DNA of 64,000 nt from UBA6168 sp041741095 (GCA_041741095.1 JBGSKQ010000039.1:23377-87376); one strand, 5' to 3'; positions 44,057-54,030 are shown, numbered from the stretch's first letter. Notes: generated by a model not told the origin, from the sequence alone. A program made the numbers and translations.

Positions 44057-45103
44057 CTACCAAAACCAAGGCTGCTCAACAGTTGCGCCTGGTACGGTCA
44101 GGCAATCCAGGCATTCTTCCAAAAAACCATAGTGGGCGCCTCCGTACTGGAAGTAGTCCCTGGTACAAGGGTCGGGCAAATGGATGCCGTGCAGGGAATC
44201 ACGATGGACAAACAACCTGGCCGTGTCAACAGCCACCGCTTCAAAATAACCATAAACTACCTCATCATCATCTGGGTAAAAAAGATTGCCATGTATTTGG
44301 GCAGGCGGAGTATCGAAAATGGTGCCCTCGGGGTTGGAGGCTTTTTCTACGTCCCGCCAATATTCGTAAGATGCCAACGTCGTACTCAACTGATACACCT
44401 GAATACAGTTTCTGTCGTAAAAATAATTGTCAATCAGGCTAGTGCCGACGGTCTGTTTGACCACTTGATAGCTGTCCAACTGCTCAGCGTGAAAAAGATT
44501 GGGATCTTGGCGAGCATAGGGTTGGGTCAAATAGCAGACCTTGGGCGGCGGTGCGAAAGGAAATCCCAATACTATATTTTGGTTGATTTCAATAATCATG
44601 TGGATGCGATCCGCTTCCCAGCGTATCCATGTGTCGCCACCTGCGGGAATGGTCATGTCAACGTAAGTAGAAAAATATTGGGACATATTGTTGCTGCCAT
44701 AGATGTTGTCAACCGGCACTGGCTGGGGCATTTTTTCAGGCCTGGAACGGATGGTTTTTCCGCCGGGAAGGGTGATTTCCAACTCATAGGTGATGCCCGG
44801 AACTCCTTTCACCGTTGTTTGCTCTAAAAGGTAGCGGCCTTCAGAAATTTCTGTATAGGCTTCTTTATTCCCCATATCGTCGTACAGTACAGCCACGGCA
44901 CCTGTTATTGGTTTTTGCCCTTCCGTTTTGCTGAAGCCGCCCGTCTGGAAGATGGACAACTCATGTAGCCGGGGATCAGTGGTGATGCGGCCATAGACAA
45001 CGATGTTGGACGGCGGGTCTTCTACTTTGAAGGTAACTTCCTCTACACAGCCGCTCAAAAGGTAGGCTACTGCTGCCAATAGAAATATTTTTGTAAAACG
45101 CAT
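44057..45103 (-). CDS. DUF4249 lipoprotein, second copy
   Basis: 348 residues; lipoprotein signal MRFTKIFLLAAVAYLLSGC with acyl Cys 19. The DUF4249 family accompanies TonB-dependent receptors in Bacteroidota. The body follows its upstream paralogue almost domain by domain: NIVVYGRITTDPRLHELSIFQTGGF, YLLEQTTVKGVPGITYELEI, DTWIRWEADRIHMI and a shared ending LDCLTVPGATVEQPWFW. It lies ten bases after the first copy, so one receptor operon carries two related lipoproteins. Likely surface-exposed partners that bind or pass ligand to the receptor; the ligand is unknown. Confidence 0.9.
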   Translation of the reverse strand: MRFTKIFLLAAVAYLLSGCVEEVTFKVEDPPSNIVVYGRITTDPRLHELSIFQTGGFSKTEGQKPITGAVAVLYDDMGNKEAYTEISEGRYLLEQTTVKGVPGITYELEITLPGGKTIRSRPEKMPQPVPVDNIYGSNNMSQYFSTYVDMTIPAGGDTWIRWEADRIHMIIEINQNIVLGFPFAPPPKVCYLTQPYARQDPNLFHAEQLDSYQVVKQTVGTSLIDNYFYDRNCIQVYQLSTTLASYEYWRDVEKASNPEGTIFDTPPAQIHGNLFYPDDDEVVYGYFEAVAVDTARLFVHRDSLHGIHLPDPCTRDYFQYGGAHYGFLEECLDCLTVPGATVEQPWFW

Positions 45104-45113
45104 AGTATTTTTT

Positions 45114-46157
45114 TTACCAAAACCAAGGTTTTTCTAAAGTTGCACTTTCTTTCAACAAGCAGTCAATGCACTCTGGTGCGTACCCATTGGATGCAAGTCC
45201 ATAACTGCTATAATTTAAGTTGCAAGGGTCAGTTACGATTATGCCTTCAAATTCGTCCCTGTACACAAACAATCTTGCTGTATCAACAGACATCGCCTCA
45301 AAAAAGCCAAAAACCGGGGTGTCTGGATCGGAAACATAATGAAGATTGCCCTTCACTGCGGCTGGTGGCGTGTCGAAAATCGTCCCTTTGGGATTAGCTG
45401 CTTTTTGAACATCCCCCCAAAAGTTGTAAGAAGCGGCTGTCGTGCTGAACTGGTACATTTGTATGCAATTCCTTTCATAAAAAGTGCTATTGATATTGCT
45501 CATGCCAACATCCTGGCCTATTACATGGTAATCATTAATTTCATTGGAATGAAACAAGTTTGCTTCTTGGCGGCTGAAATGAGTCCATAAATAGCAAATT
45601 TTTGGAGGTGGGCCGAACGGGCCTTTAGGAAGTTCCCTAAGCAACCTTACCCGATCGGCCTCCCAGCGTACCCAGGCCTCCTGCCCTCCTGGAATGGTCA
45701 TATCGGCATACAGTGTTAGTGTCTGTGTTGAATCATTCCTTCCGTACAGTTTCTCAATCGGGAGTACCGCTGGCATTTTTTCTGGGTTCGAATGGATAAT
45801 TTTGCCATCCGGCAACACGATTTCGATTTTATAAGTCCTGCCGGGCACACCTTTTACTATTGTTTTTGAAAGTATGTAACGGCCGTCTGCCATTTCGATG
45901 TATTGTTCTTTATTCCCCAAATCATCCTGTAAGATAGCTACTGCCCCGATGACTGGCCTTTGAGCATCATCTTTTTCAAAACCTCCTGTTTGGACAATGG
46001 CCAATTCCTGCGGCCTGGGATCGTTGGTGATAGCACCGTATATAGCAATGGCCGAAGGCGATGTTTCCTGCTTAAATGAAACCTCCTTAATGCAGCCGCT
46101 AATGCCAACAGCTACCAAGACCCATACACAGTTGTATATCACGGAATTGGTTGTCAT
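45114..46157 (-). CDS. DUF4249 lipoprotein, first copy
   Basis: 347 residues; lipoprotein signal ending in GISGC with acyl Cys 22. Close paralogue of the next gene: AIAIYGAITNDPRPQELAIVQTGGF, RYILSKTIVKGVPGRTYKIEI, EAWVRWEADRVRLL, AASYNFWGDVQKAANPKGTIFDTPP (key residues F-W-x-D-V-Q-K-A and F-D-T-P-P) and the end CIDCLLKESATLEKPWFW. It starts six bases after the TonB-dependent receptor stop. Together the two arose by tandem duplication. Confidence 0.9.
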   Translation of the reverse strand: MTTNSVIYNCVWVLVAVGISGCIKEVSFKQETSPSAIAIYGAITNDPRPQELAIVQTGGFEKDDAQRPVIGAVAILQDDLGNKEQYIEMADGRYILSKTIVKGVPGRTYKIEIVLPDGKIIHSNPEKMPAVLPIEKLYGRNDSTQTLTLYADMTIPGGQEAWVRWEADRVRLLRELPKGPFGPPPKICYLWTHFSRQEANLFHSNEINDYHVIGQDVGMSNINSTFYERNCIQMYQFSTTAASYNFWGDVQKAANPKGTIFDTPPAAVKGNLHYVSDPDTPVFGFFEAMSVDTARLFVYRDEFEGIIVTDPCNLNYSSYGLASNGYAPECIDCLLKESATLEKPWFW

Positions 46158-46163
46158 GTTTTT

Positions 46164-48899
46164 TTAAAACGTAAAATTATAGGTCATGGCAGGCATCACC
46201 GTGCCGAGCACCGATAGCTCGTAGGCCGATACCCGCTCATTATTGTTTCTTTTAAAAAATACCGAAAAAGGATTTTTACGGGCATAGATATTATACACCG
46301 AAAAAGTCAGGCTGCCCCGCCAACCCTTCACTTTCGCCTTGCTGTTGTCAATGGTATAGGCCAAATCAAGGCGGTGATAGTCCTTGATACGGAAAGAATT
46401 TCGTTCTGAGTAATTTGGTATCACCACGCCGTTGATGCTGTAATAATTCAGCGGCACGGTAATGGGCCGCCCACTGTTATAGGTGAAATTGAAGTTGAAA
46501 ATATTGCGTGGGTTAATCTGGCAACGGCCTACGACGGACAATTGGTGCGGCTTGTCAAATCCCGATGGGTACCATTTTCCACCATTGATGGTTTCAGAGG
46601 GGTAAGTTCCGTTTACCTGCACTTCTGCCCTTGAAAATGTGTAGGATACCCAACCAGTCCATTTACCCGTTGCCTTTCGGATAGAGACTTCGGCGCCCCA
46701 AGTGCGGCCTTTACCCTGCAACAACTCTGTCTCCAGGCGCTCATTCAACAGCAGATCGGGCAGGTCTTTGTATTCAGGTTGGTTTTTTATTTTTTTAAAA
46801 TACCCCTCCAGCGAGTATTCCCACATGGTGTTTTCTGTGTTTTTATATATCCCCAAGGAATACTGGTCGGCTACCTGCGGCGGCAAATAGGGGCCGCTCA
46901 CCTGCCACAAGTCCACGGGCGTGGGGGCAGCAGTATTCGAAATCAAATGAACGTACTGCCGCAGTAGATTGTAGCTGCCTTTTACGGATGTGTATTCGTC
47001 AAAACTATACTTCACTGAGGCTCTTGGCTCAAAGCCTTGGTAACTTTTTACCACATCTGATGCAGAAAAAGTCTCTTCGCCAACCACAGTTTCATCCTCT
47101 TTTGGCGCATTAGGCTCATAATTATAAACGGTCACCGGCCCGGTTTGCTGGAAGAGGCTGTAGCGCAGCCCCACCGAAATGGATATCCGTGGGTTGAATT
47201 TCCACTCATCCTGCACAAAAAAACCGAACTCCCTGCCACCGCCCCGCTCCACTTTTTTGGGTAAAACAGCCGTAGCCCCCTCTTTAGGCTCAAGTTGTTC
47301 GGGAGCAGTGTCGAACAGGTTGGCTTCTACACCAAAACGCAGGGAATGCTTGTCTTGCCCGGTCAATAAGAGGTTTTCGATTTTCGCCTTGTAGTTGTCA
47401 ATGCCACTAATGAGTGAAAATGCATCGTTGCCTTCGGGGTCGAACAAAGATGCTTTGTAACGGACGCCCGAAACGGAAACGGATGTAGAAAAGTGGCTAT
47501 TATGAATAAGATCAAGGCTGGCTCCAAGCTGCTGGTTTTGCCAGTCATAGCCAAACTCATTGTCATAGCGGAAGTAGTCGTAAGTATTGACGCCCAATAC
47601 CCTAAATGTAGCTTTTGGGCTGATCCTCCAGGTGATTTTGGCCAACTGGTCATTAAAGCGGGTGGCACTGCGGGCTACGCTCCGGTTGCGTACCTGCGGA
47701 AGTATATAGCCAATGTAAGACCCCCGCCCTCCTACCAAAATGGACAATTTATCCTTGATGATTGGGCCTTCCAGCACCGCCTTGCTCGAAATAACGCCGA
47801 CGCTTCCGTTGCCGTGCCAACCGAAGCGATTTCCATCCTTTAACCCCACATCCAGCACGGAGGAAAGCCTACCGCCATATTGCGCCGGGATGTGGCCCTT
47901 GTAAAGTGTGACATTATCCACGGCATCAGCATTGAAAACAGAGAAAAAACCAAGTGCATGGGAAGCATTGAACAAAGGCATGCCATCCTGCATCACCAGA
48001 TTTTGATCAATATTTCCGCCCCTGACGTTAAATCCGCCACTGCCTTCTCCCACTGTGCTGACGCCCGGCAGATAAAGCAGGCTCTTCACCACATCCGATT
48101 CACCGAGCAGGGAAGGCAGTTCCCGCATCACTTTTACATCCAGTTTTTCAAGACCAAGATTTGTCGAGTTGGTGCTGCGCTGTACAGCCTCTCCCTTTAC
48201 CAATACCTCCGTGAGCTGTAGTGGATTGGGGTTCAGCACAATGGTCATGTTGCCATCGTCGTTCGCTGTCAATTTCACCAAAACAGACTGATAACCAATG
48301 TATTCAATCAGCAGGGACCATGTGCCTGTTGGTACTTTTAGGTTGAATTTGCCGTTCTCGTCAGTGGCGGTGCCATCTCCTGTTTCCCGCACAAAAACCG
48401 TGGCACCGACAATGGCTTCTTCTGTGCTGTAGTCTTTTATCTCTCCTTTGATGAGCAATTTGCTGCCGCTTACCCTGGCACCCGTTTCACCGATGATCAA
48501 GTTTTTTTCTAATAAATCCATCAGCAAAGGCGACTGGTATTTTCCCGATTCCCACCCGGCCACCAGATCTACCAGATATGCGGAGTTCATTTGATCCTTT
48601 GGGCCAATAACAATCTTGTCGTTGCCGATATTGGTAAAGCGCATATTGCTCCCTTCCAACACCTGCTGTAAGGCCACTTTTAAGCTGCTTTTTTGAAAAT
48701 CAAAACTCACCTTGTAGGCCGGAATTAAATCTGGATGGTAATAGATGTGCACCCCGGCTTTTCGCTCCAATTCTGCCAAGACGGCAGGAATCTGTACTTC
48801 GTCAAATTTGGCGGTGATGGCAATGTCATAGAGACTTTGCGCCCTTAAAGAAACAAAACAAATTGTAGTGGTAAAAATTACGAGTAGATAACGGTACAT
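46164..48899 (-). CDS. TonB-dependent receptor with STN and carboxypeptidase-like domains
   Basis: Outer-membrane importer driven by TonB. 911 residues from ATG 48899 (MYRYLLVIFTTTICFVSLRAQ, signal peptide). Order: STN/secretin-like domain (about 25-100), carboxypeptidase-D regulatory-like domain (GEIKDYSTEEAIVGATVFVRE, about 165-250), plug with LPSLLGESDVVKSLLYLPGV and EGSGGFNVRGGNIDQNLVM, then the barrel, ending in an aromatic VMPAMTYNFTF. The STN domain often means an anti-sigma link, but no sigma/anti-sigma pair is adjacent. First gene of an operon with two DUF4249 lipoproteins. A start at 49007 would add 36 residues before the signal peptide and is rejected. Confidence 0.93.
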   Translation of the reverse strand: MYRYLLVIFTTTICFVSLRAQSLYDIAITAKFDEVQIPAVLAELERKAGVHIYYHPDLIPAYKVSFDFQKSSLKVALQQVLEGSNMRFTNIGNDKIVIGPKDQMNSAYLVDLVAGWESGKYQSPLLMDLLEKNLIIGETGARVSGSKLLIKGEIKDYSTEEAIVGATVFVRETGDGTATDENGKFNLKVPTGTWSLLIEYIGYQSVLVKLTANDDGNMTIVLNPNPLQLTEVLVKGEAVQRSTNSTNLGLEKLDVKVMRELPSLLGESDVVKSLLYLPGVSTVGEGSGGFNVRGGNIDQNLVMQDGMPLFNASHALGFFSVFNADAVDNVTLYKGHIPAQYGGRLSSVLDVGLKDGNRFGWHGNGSVGVISSKAVLEGPIIKDKLSILVGGRGSYIGYILPQVRNRSVARSATRFNDQLAKITWRISPKATFRVLGVNTYDYFRYDNEFGYDWQNQQLGASLDLIHNSHFSTSVSVSGVRYKASLFDPEGNDAFSLISGIDNYKAKIENLLLTGQDKHSLRFGVEANLFDTAPEQLEPKEGATAVLPKKVERGGGREFGFFVQDEWKFNPRISISVGLRYSLFQQTGPVTVYNYEPNAPKEDETVVGEETFSASDVVKSYQGFEPRASVKYSFDEYTSVKGSYNLLRQYVHLISNTAAPTPVDLWQVSGPYLPPQVADQYSLGIYKNTENTMWEYSLEGYFKKIKNQPEYKDLPDLLLNERLETELLQGKGRTWGAEVSIRKATGKWTGWVSYTFSRAEVQVNGTYPSETINGGKWYPSGFDKPHQLSVVGRCQINPRNIFNFNFTYNSGRPITVPLNYYSINGVVIPNYSERNSFRIKDYHRLDLAYTIDNSKAKVKGWRGSLTFSVYNIYARKNPFSVFFKRNNNERVSAYELSVLGTVMPAMTYNFTF

Positions 48900-49099
48900 C
48901 AACGGTGTTTTGGGCAAAGTAAGTGAATCATCCATCCAAAAAAGGAATCTTGGCAAGCTTAACAACTTAATAGTCATATAGCTGTCTGATCCCCTACGAA
49001 TGCCCATCCGTCGAAAAAACCGCTTATCCTGCCATGCTGTAACGCCCTTGCCTTATCTTACGTCCCAGTTTCTCATTTCATCAAAAAATATATCAACCA

Positions 49100-51013
49100 A
49101 TGAAAAAAATGTTGTTGCCCCTGTTGGGGATCTTGTTATTGGCCAATGCCTGTAAAGAAAACCCAAAGGTCGAAACGCCCAGGGAAGTCAAGCAATATAC
49201 CATTGAACAGTTTTACAAAAACGTGCGCATCGGTGGCGGGGCCTGGTCGGCTGACGAAACGAAATTGCTCGTACACAGCGATGAATCCGGCATCTTCAAC
49301 ATCTACGAAATTAATGTGGCAGATGGCTCCAAAAGGCAAGTGACAAAGTCAGATGTAGAGTCCTTTTTCGCAGTGGATTATGTGCCTGGCACGACCCAAA
49401 TCCTTTATTCTGCCGACAAAGGCGGGAACGAAATTTCGCACATATACTTACTGAAAGAAGACGGCAACTCACAAGATCTGACGCCGGGCGAACAGGAAAA
49501 GGCCGATTTTTATGGCTGGAGCCTCGACAAAAAATCTATGTTTTATGGCTCCAACAAGCGCAACCCGCAGTTTTTCGATGTGTATAAAATGGGCGTAGGC
49601 GACTGGAAAGCCACCCTGATTTATCAAAACGATGATGGCATGGACGTGTCGGGTATTTCATGGGACGAAAAAACACTGGCGCTGAACAAGACCATCACCA
49701 CCAGCGAAAACCAGTTGTTCCTCTACGATCAGGCCTCCAAAAAAGCAAAGGAAATCTCCGAAGCTGCTGCTCCGGGCAGCTACAGCGCTTCGGGCTTTAG
49801 CAAGGATGGCAAATATTTTTACTACATCACCGATGCGGGCAAGGAATTCGCCTATCTGGTGCAATACGACCTGGCTTCTGGCGAACGCAAAACGCTGTAC
49901 GAAACCAGTTGGGACGTGATGTACAGTTACGTGAGCGAAAACGAAAAGTACAGGGTAATCGCCATCAACGAAGATGGCAAAAACAGCCTGGTGATTTTGG
50001 ACAATTCTTCCGGCCAAAGTGTCTCCTTCCCCACCATTCCCGACGGCGATGTGCTGGCAGTGGCCATCTCCGACAGCGAAGGCAAAATGCGCCTGTCCGT
50101 CGGCACCTCCAAGGCCCCCAGCAATTTGTACGTCTATGATTTTGGCACAAAAGATTTGAAAAAACTAACGTCCACGCTCAATCCCGAAATCAACGAGGAC
50201 GATCTCGTACAGGCAGAAGTAGTTCGCTACAAGAGCTTCGACGGCCTGGACATACCGGCCATTTTTTACAAACCAAAAACGGCCTCGCCTGATACCAAAG
50301 TGCCAGCGCTCGTATGGGTACACGGCGGCCCCGGCGGCCAATCGAGGGTGGGTTATTTTTCGCTTATCCAATACTTGGTGAACCACGGCTACGCCATCCT
50401 CGCCGTGAACAACCGTGGCAGCAGCGGCTATGGCAAGTCATTTTATAAAATGGACGACCGCAACCACGGCGACAAAGACTTAAAGGATTGTATCTGGGGC
50501 AAAAATTGGCTCCAGTCGCAGGCATACGTTGATTCCAGCAAAATCGGCATCATCGGCGGCAGCTATGGCGGCTACATGACGATGGCAGCTATGACCTTTG
50601 CACCTGAAGAATTTGAAGTGGGCGTCAACCTCTTTGGCGTCACGAACTGGCTGCGCACCCTGAAGTCCATCCCACCTTATTGGGAGTCGTTTAGAAATGC
50701 CCTTTATGCAGAACTGGGCGACCCCAGCACGGCAGACTCCAGCAGGTTGTACAACATTTCCCCGCTCTTCCATGCCGACAAGGTGAAGCACCCCGTCATG
50801 GTGCTCCAGGGTGCCAATGACCCCCGGGTGTGGCAAGTGGAGTCCGACGAAATCGTAACGGCTGTGAAGAAAAACAACGTACCTGTGGAATACGTCATTT
50901 TCCCAGACGAAGGGCATGGTTTTGTGAAAAAGGAGAATGAGATAAAAGGCTACGGCGACGTACTTACTTTCCTCGACAAGTATTTGAAGGGAAAGGAGGA
51001 GGTGTTGAACTAA
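49100..51013 (+). CDS. S9 family peptidase (prolyl oligopeptidase fold), lipoprotein
   Basis: Serine peptidase that removes dipeptides or cuts short peptides, anchored by a lipoprotein signal (MKKMLLPLLGILLLANAC, acyl Cys 18). 637 residues. The N-terminal two thirds form a beta-propeller (VRIGGGAWSADETKLLVHS; YSASGFSKDGKYFYYITD). The alpha/beta-hydrolase domain (about 380-637) has VPALVWVHGGPGGQSR, nucleophile S488 in GIIGGSYGGYMTM, D574 in LQGANDPRVW and H606 in FPDEGHGF, so the triad is complete. Divergent from the TonB receptor operon. Followed by a strong terminator. Confidence 0.95.
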   Translation: MKKMLLPLLGILLLANACKENPKVETPREVKQYTIEQFYKNVRIGGGAWSADETKLLVHSDESGIFNIYEINVADGSKRQVTKSDVESFFAVDYVPGTTQILYSADKGGNEISHIYLLKEDGNSQDLTPGEQEKADFYGWSLDKKSMFYGSNKRNPQFFDVYKMGVGDWKATLIYQNDDGMDVSGISWDEKTLALNKTITTSENQLFLYDQASKKAKEISEAAAPGSYSASGFSKDGKYFYYITDAGKEFAYLVQYDLASGERKTLYETSWDVMYSYVSENEKYRVIAINEDGKNSLVILDNSSGQSVSFPTIPDGDVLAVAISDSEGKMRLSVGTSKAPSNLYVYDFGTKDLKKLTSTLNPEINEDDLVQAEVVRYKSFDGLDIPAIFYKPKTASPDTKVPALVWVHGGPGGQSRVGYFSLIQYLVNHGYAILAVNNRGSSGYGKSFYKMDDRNHGDKDLKDCIWGKNWLQSQAYVDSSKIGIIGGSYGGYMTMAAMTFAPEEFEVGVNLFGVTNWLRTLKSIPPYWESFRNALYAELGDPSTADSSRLYNISPLFHADKVKHPVMVLQGANDPRVWQVESDEIVTAVKKNNVPVEYVIFPDEGHGFVKKENEIKGYGDVLTFLDKYLKGKEEVLN

Positions 51014-51028
51014 AATAATCTCTGCTTA

Positions 51029-51066
51029 ACGTCGGGGAGGTCTCAAAACCCCCCCGACGTTTTTAC
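51029..51066. terminator. Terminator between the S9 peptidase and an outer-membrane protein gene
   Basis: Stem ACGTCGGGG/CCCCGACGT with an A/G-rich loop, then TTTTT on the plus strand; 16 bases after the peptidase stop and just before the convergent gene end at 51074. Confidence 0.8.
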
Positions 51067-51073
51067 CGCTTTT

Positions 51074-51856
51074 TTACAAAAACGAATACCGCAGGCTAAA
51101 GCCAACCGAGCTTTTCAAGATGGTCATGTGAAATGGCCCGTCAAAAGTAGCACGGCTGCCGAAGCCCCGGCGGCTTTCCAAGCCAAATTCCATGCGTTTT
51201 AAAAACCTGATACTCGCACCCGCCTGCACAAACAGGCGCTGGTTGAAACTCGGTTTTTGTTCATACACCAAATCCACCTCGTTGCCAACCGACGGCACAT
51301 CGGTCACTGCATCGTCCAGCAAATAGCCTTTCACCCTCACTTCACCATTATAGGAAAGGCCGCCGTTCAGGCCGATGCCCGTATAAAAACGAAACCGCTT
51401 TCCCGCCTCAAAACGGCGCATCACCACAGCTTCCAGGGCCGTTTCCTGATTGGTGGCGCTTACTTCCATATATTGCCAGCCACGTGGATCTTCTGGCGAA
51501 GATTCGTATCGCACCTCGTCAATGCGGCCCTCAATGCCCAACAGCGAAAACAGGATGACCATCTTGGGCGCAAATCTTGTCTGAAAGCCCAAATTGAAGC
51601 GGACAGTCGGGTTGTCACATTTCATGCTGGTCATTTCTCCTTTTGAAAAAGGGAGTTTTTCATAGTCAAAATCCACGTCCTTGGCCGTGCTGAGCAAATA
51701 ATTGTAATCCAGGCCGTGCGGCATTTCAATATCACCGCCGAGGGCATGGCCAATGTGGGAAAACTTCAAGAACGGAGCAGGGTATGGGGCAGCTTCTTGT
51801 GCTTGGAGTTTTATTACAAAAGTGGCAACAATCAACAGGGTAGCTATTCTTTTCAT
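51074..51856 (-). CDS. Outer-membrane beta-barrel protein of unknown family
   Basis: 260 residues with a signal peptide (MKRIATLLIVATFVIKLQAQ). The mature part shows barrel-like alternation and ends in an aromatic strand (MTILKSSVGFSLRYSFL), as outer-membrane proteins do. Internal segments such as VRFNLGFQTRFAPKMVILFS and KRFRFYTGIGLNGGLSYNGE fit strands and turns. I do not recognise a named family. It is convergent with the S9 gene and divergent from the PurF-like gene. Confidence 0.75.
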   Translation of the reverse strand: MKRIATLLIVATFVIKLQAQEAAPYPAPFLKFSHIGHALGGDIEMPHGLDYNYLLSTAKDVDFDYEKLPFSKGEMTSMKCDNPTVRFNLGFQTRFAPKMVILFSLLGIEGRIDEVRYESSPEDPRGWQYMEVSATNQETALEAVVMRRFEAGKRFRFYTGIGLNGGLSYNGEVRVKGYLLDDAVTDVPSVGNEVDLVYEQKPSFNQRLFVQAGASIRFLKRMEFGLESRRGFGSRATFDGPFHMTILKSSVGFSLRYSFL

Positions 51857-52013
51857 TTCGTGTAATTTATGATTTTAAAAAAATACCATTCGTCAAAATG
51901 GCGCTTATGCTAAGGCATTAATCAAGAAACGATAAGGCCACCAATATCCCTACCTGTTTTCACCAAAAGCTAAAATTTTCAAAAAAATGCTTTTGGGATC
52001 AAACCATCGAGGG

Positions 52014-52044
52014 TTTGGCGGTATTTATTATCCCCTTAGTTTTG
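52014..52044 (+). promoter_or_regulatory. Promoter of the PurF-like gene
   Basis: TTTG at 52014-52017, 19-base spacer, TAGTTTTG at 52037-52044: a full -33/-7 match about 93 bases before the ATG at 52138. A frame that begins within this promoter (51987) is therefore not coding. Confidence 0.7.
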
Positions 52045-52137
52045 CATTGTCGTTTTCCAAGGAAGCTAAGATAGTCAGCGACAAATACCAGCCTCTGTCG
52101 GGCTTCCGCAAAAACAATCGGCTAACTGCCACCGTCC

Positions 52138-54030
52138 ATGAGCGATTTCATCAAACACGAGTGCGGCATTGCACTCATCCGCCTGCTTAAACCACTGGAT
52201 TATTATGTTGAAAAATATGGGACGCCCCTGTATGGCATCAACAAGCTTCACCTGCTCATGGAAAAGCAGCGCAACCGGGGCCAAGACGGCGCAGGCATCG
52301 CCACCGTCAAGCTGTACAGCAGCCCTGGCCACAAAATCATTGACCGCAAGCGCAACAGCGGCAGCAATTCCATTCAAACCATCTTCGATCAGGTGTACAG
52401 CAACTACAACCACCTGTCGAAATCGCAGATGAAAGACACCGATTGGCTGAAAAACAATGTGCCTTTCATGGGCGAGCTGATGCTGGGCCACCTGCGCTAC
52501 GGTACGCATGGGGCCAACAGCGTCAAAAACGTCCATCCCTTTATCCGCAAAAGCAACTGGATACACCGCACCCTCGTCATCGCCGGCAATTTCAACCTGA
52601 CCAATGTGGACGAACTCTTCGACGAACTGGTCGGCTATGGCCAATATCCAATGGAACGCACGGACACGGTGACGGTGCTGGAAAAAATCGGCCATTTTCT
52701 GGACGAGGAAGTGGAGCGCCTTTACGATTGGTACAAGTCTGATGGCCACACCAATGAAGAAATCAACGAACTCATTTTTGACAACCTAAACGTGCAGCGG
52801 CTTTTGAAAAAAGCCAGCAAAAAATTCGATGGCGGCTATGCCATGGCGGGCATGATCGGCCACGGCGACGCATTCGTGCTGCGTGACCCAAATGGCATCC
52901 GCCCGGCCTACTACTATCAAGACGAAGAGGTGGTGGTGGTGGCCTCCGAAAGGCCGCCTATCCAAACGGCATTTGACGTGCATGTGTCGAGGGTGAAAGA
53001 AATCCAGCCTGGCCATGTGCTTATTGTGAAACGGAACGGCACGGTGGGAGAAGTTCCATTCATCGAAGTTGGCGAGAAAAAATCTTGCTCTTTTGAGCGT
53101 ATTTATTTTTCACGGGGCAACGACCGTGACATCTACAACGAACGCAAACAACTCGGCGAGCAACTGACCGACAAGGTGCTGGATGCAGTGGAAAACGATA
53201 TCGAAAACACCGTTTTTTCCTTTGTGCCAAACACAGCAGAGAGCGCTTTTTTTGGTTTGGTAAAAGGCATTGAAAAACGCCTGAACGGCATCAAAGCAGA
53301 AAAAATAAAAGCACTCGGCCCCGATGCCGATGCAAAAGACATCGAACGGATACTGTCACTGACGCCCCGCATCGAAAAATTGGTACATAAGGATGCAAAG
53401 CTGCGCACTTTCATTGCCGACGATAATTCACGTGGCACGATGGTGACGCACGGTTATGATGTGACTTATGGTATCGTGAAAAATGAGGTGGACACATTGG
53501 TTTTGCTCGACGATAGCATCGTTCGGGGCACCACCTTGAAGAACAGCATCATCCGTATCGTGGCCCGCCTACGCCCAAAGAAAATACTCATCGTCTCCAG
53601 CGCCCCTCAAATTCGCTATCCTGACTGCTACGGCATTGACATGTCGAAAATGAAGGATTTCGTGGCCTTCCGTGCCTTGGTGGAACTGTTGGAAGATCAG
53701 GACAAGTCCTATCTGCTGGAAGAAGCCTATGAGCGTTGCCGGGCACAAATGGACTTGCCCAAAGAGGAAATCAACAACGAGGTGCAGCAGCTATATGAGC
53801 TTTTTACCGATGAAGAAATTAGCGCTAAAATAGCCGAAATAGTAACGCCCAAAGGGCTGAAGCCGAAAGTGGAGGTCATTTACCAAACCCTTGAGGGCCT
53901 GCACAGTGCCTGCCCCAGCCATCTCGGAGATTGGTACTTCTCCGGGAACTACCCCACACCTGGGGGCCGCCGGGTCGTCAATCGTGCCTTTATGAATTAC
54001 ATGGAAAAGAAGGACGTTAGGGCTTATTGA
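52138..54030 (+). CDS. Amidophosphoribosyltransferase (PurF family), long form
   Basis: Glutamine-dependent enzyme of the first step of purine synthesis (PRPP to phosphoribosylamine), or a close relative. 630 residues against about 470-510 for standard PurF. The N-terminal glutaminase nucleophile is C9 (MSDFIKHECGIALIRL), implying removal of an eight-residue propeptide. RNRGQDGAGIATV, LGHLRYGTHG and AGNFNLTNVDELF are glutaminase motifs; DPNGIRPAYYY leads to the synthase half. The PRPP loop is TLVLLDDSIVRGTT. Extra sequence lies between the two halves (NIENTVFSFVP... region, helical) and at the C-terminus (about 80 residues). I leave the gene symbol blank because the length suggests a paralogue of PurF. 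The C-terminal CPSHLGDWYFSGNYPTPGG segment resembles that of known Bacteroidota long forms. Confidence 0.85.
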   Translation: MSDFIKHECGIALIRLLKPLDYYVEKYGTPLYGINKLHLLMEKQRNRGQDGAGIATVKLYSSPGHKIIDRKRNSGSNSIQTIFDQVYSNYNHLSKSQMKDTDWLKNNVPFMGELMLGHLRYGTHGANSVKNVHPFIRKSNWIHRTLVIAGNFNLTNVDELFDELVGYGQYPMERTDTVTVLEKIGHFLDEEVERLYDWYKSDGHTNEEINELIFDNLNVQRLLKKASKKFDGGYAMAGMIGHGDAFVLRDPNGIRPAYYYQDEEVVVVASERPPIQTAFDVHVSRVKEIQPGHVLIVKRNGTVGEVPFIEVGEKKSCSFERIYFSRGNDRDIYNERKQLGEQLTDKVLDAVENDIENTVFSFVPNTAESAFFGLVKGIEKRLNGIKAEKIKALGPDADAKDIERILSLTPRIEKLVHKDAKLRTFIADDNSRGTMVTHGYDVTYGIVKNEVDTLVLLDDSIVRGTTLKNSIIRIVARLRPKKILIVSSAPQIRYPDCYGIDMSKMKDFVAFRALVELLEDQDKSYLLEEAYERCRAQMDLPKEEINNEVQQLYELFTDEEISAKIAEIVTPKGLKPKVEVIYQTLEGLHSACPSHLGDWYFSGNYPTPGGRRVVNRAFMNYMEKKDVRAY

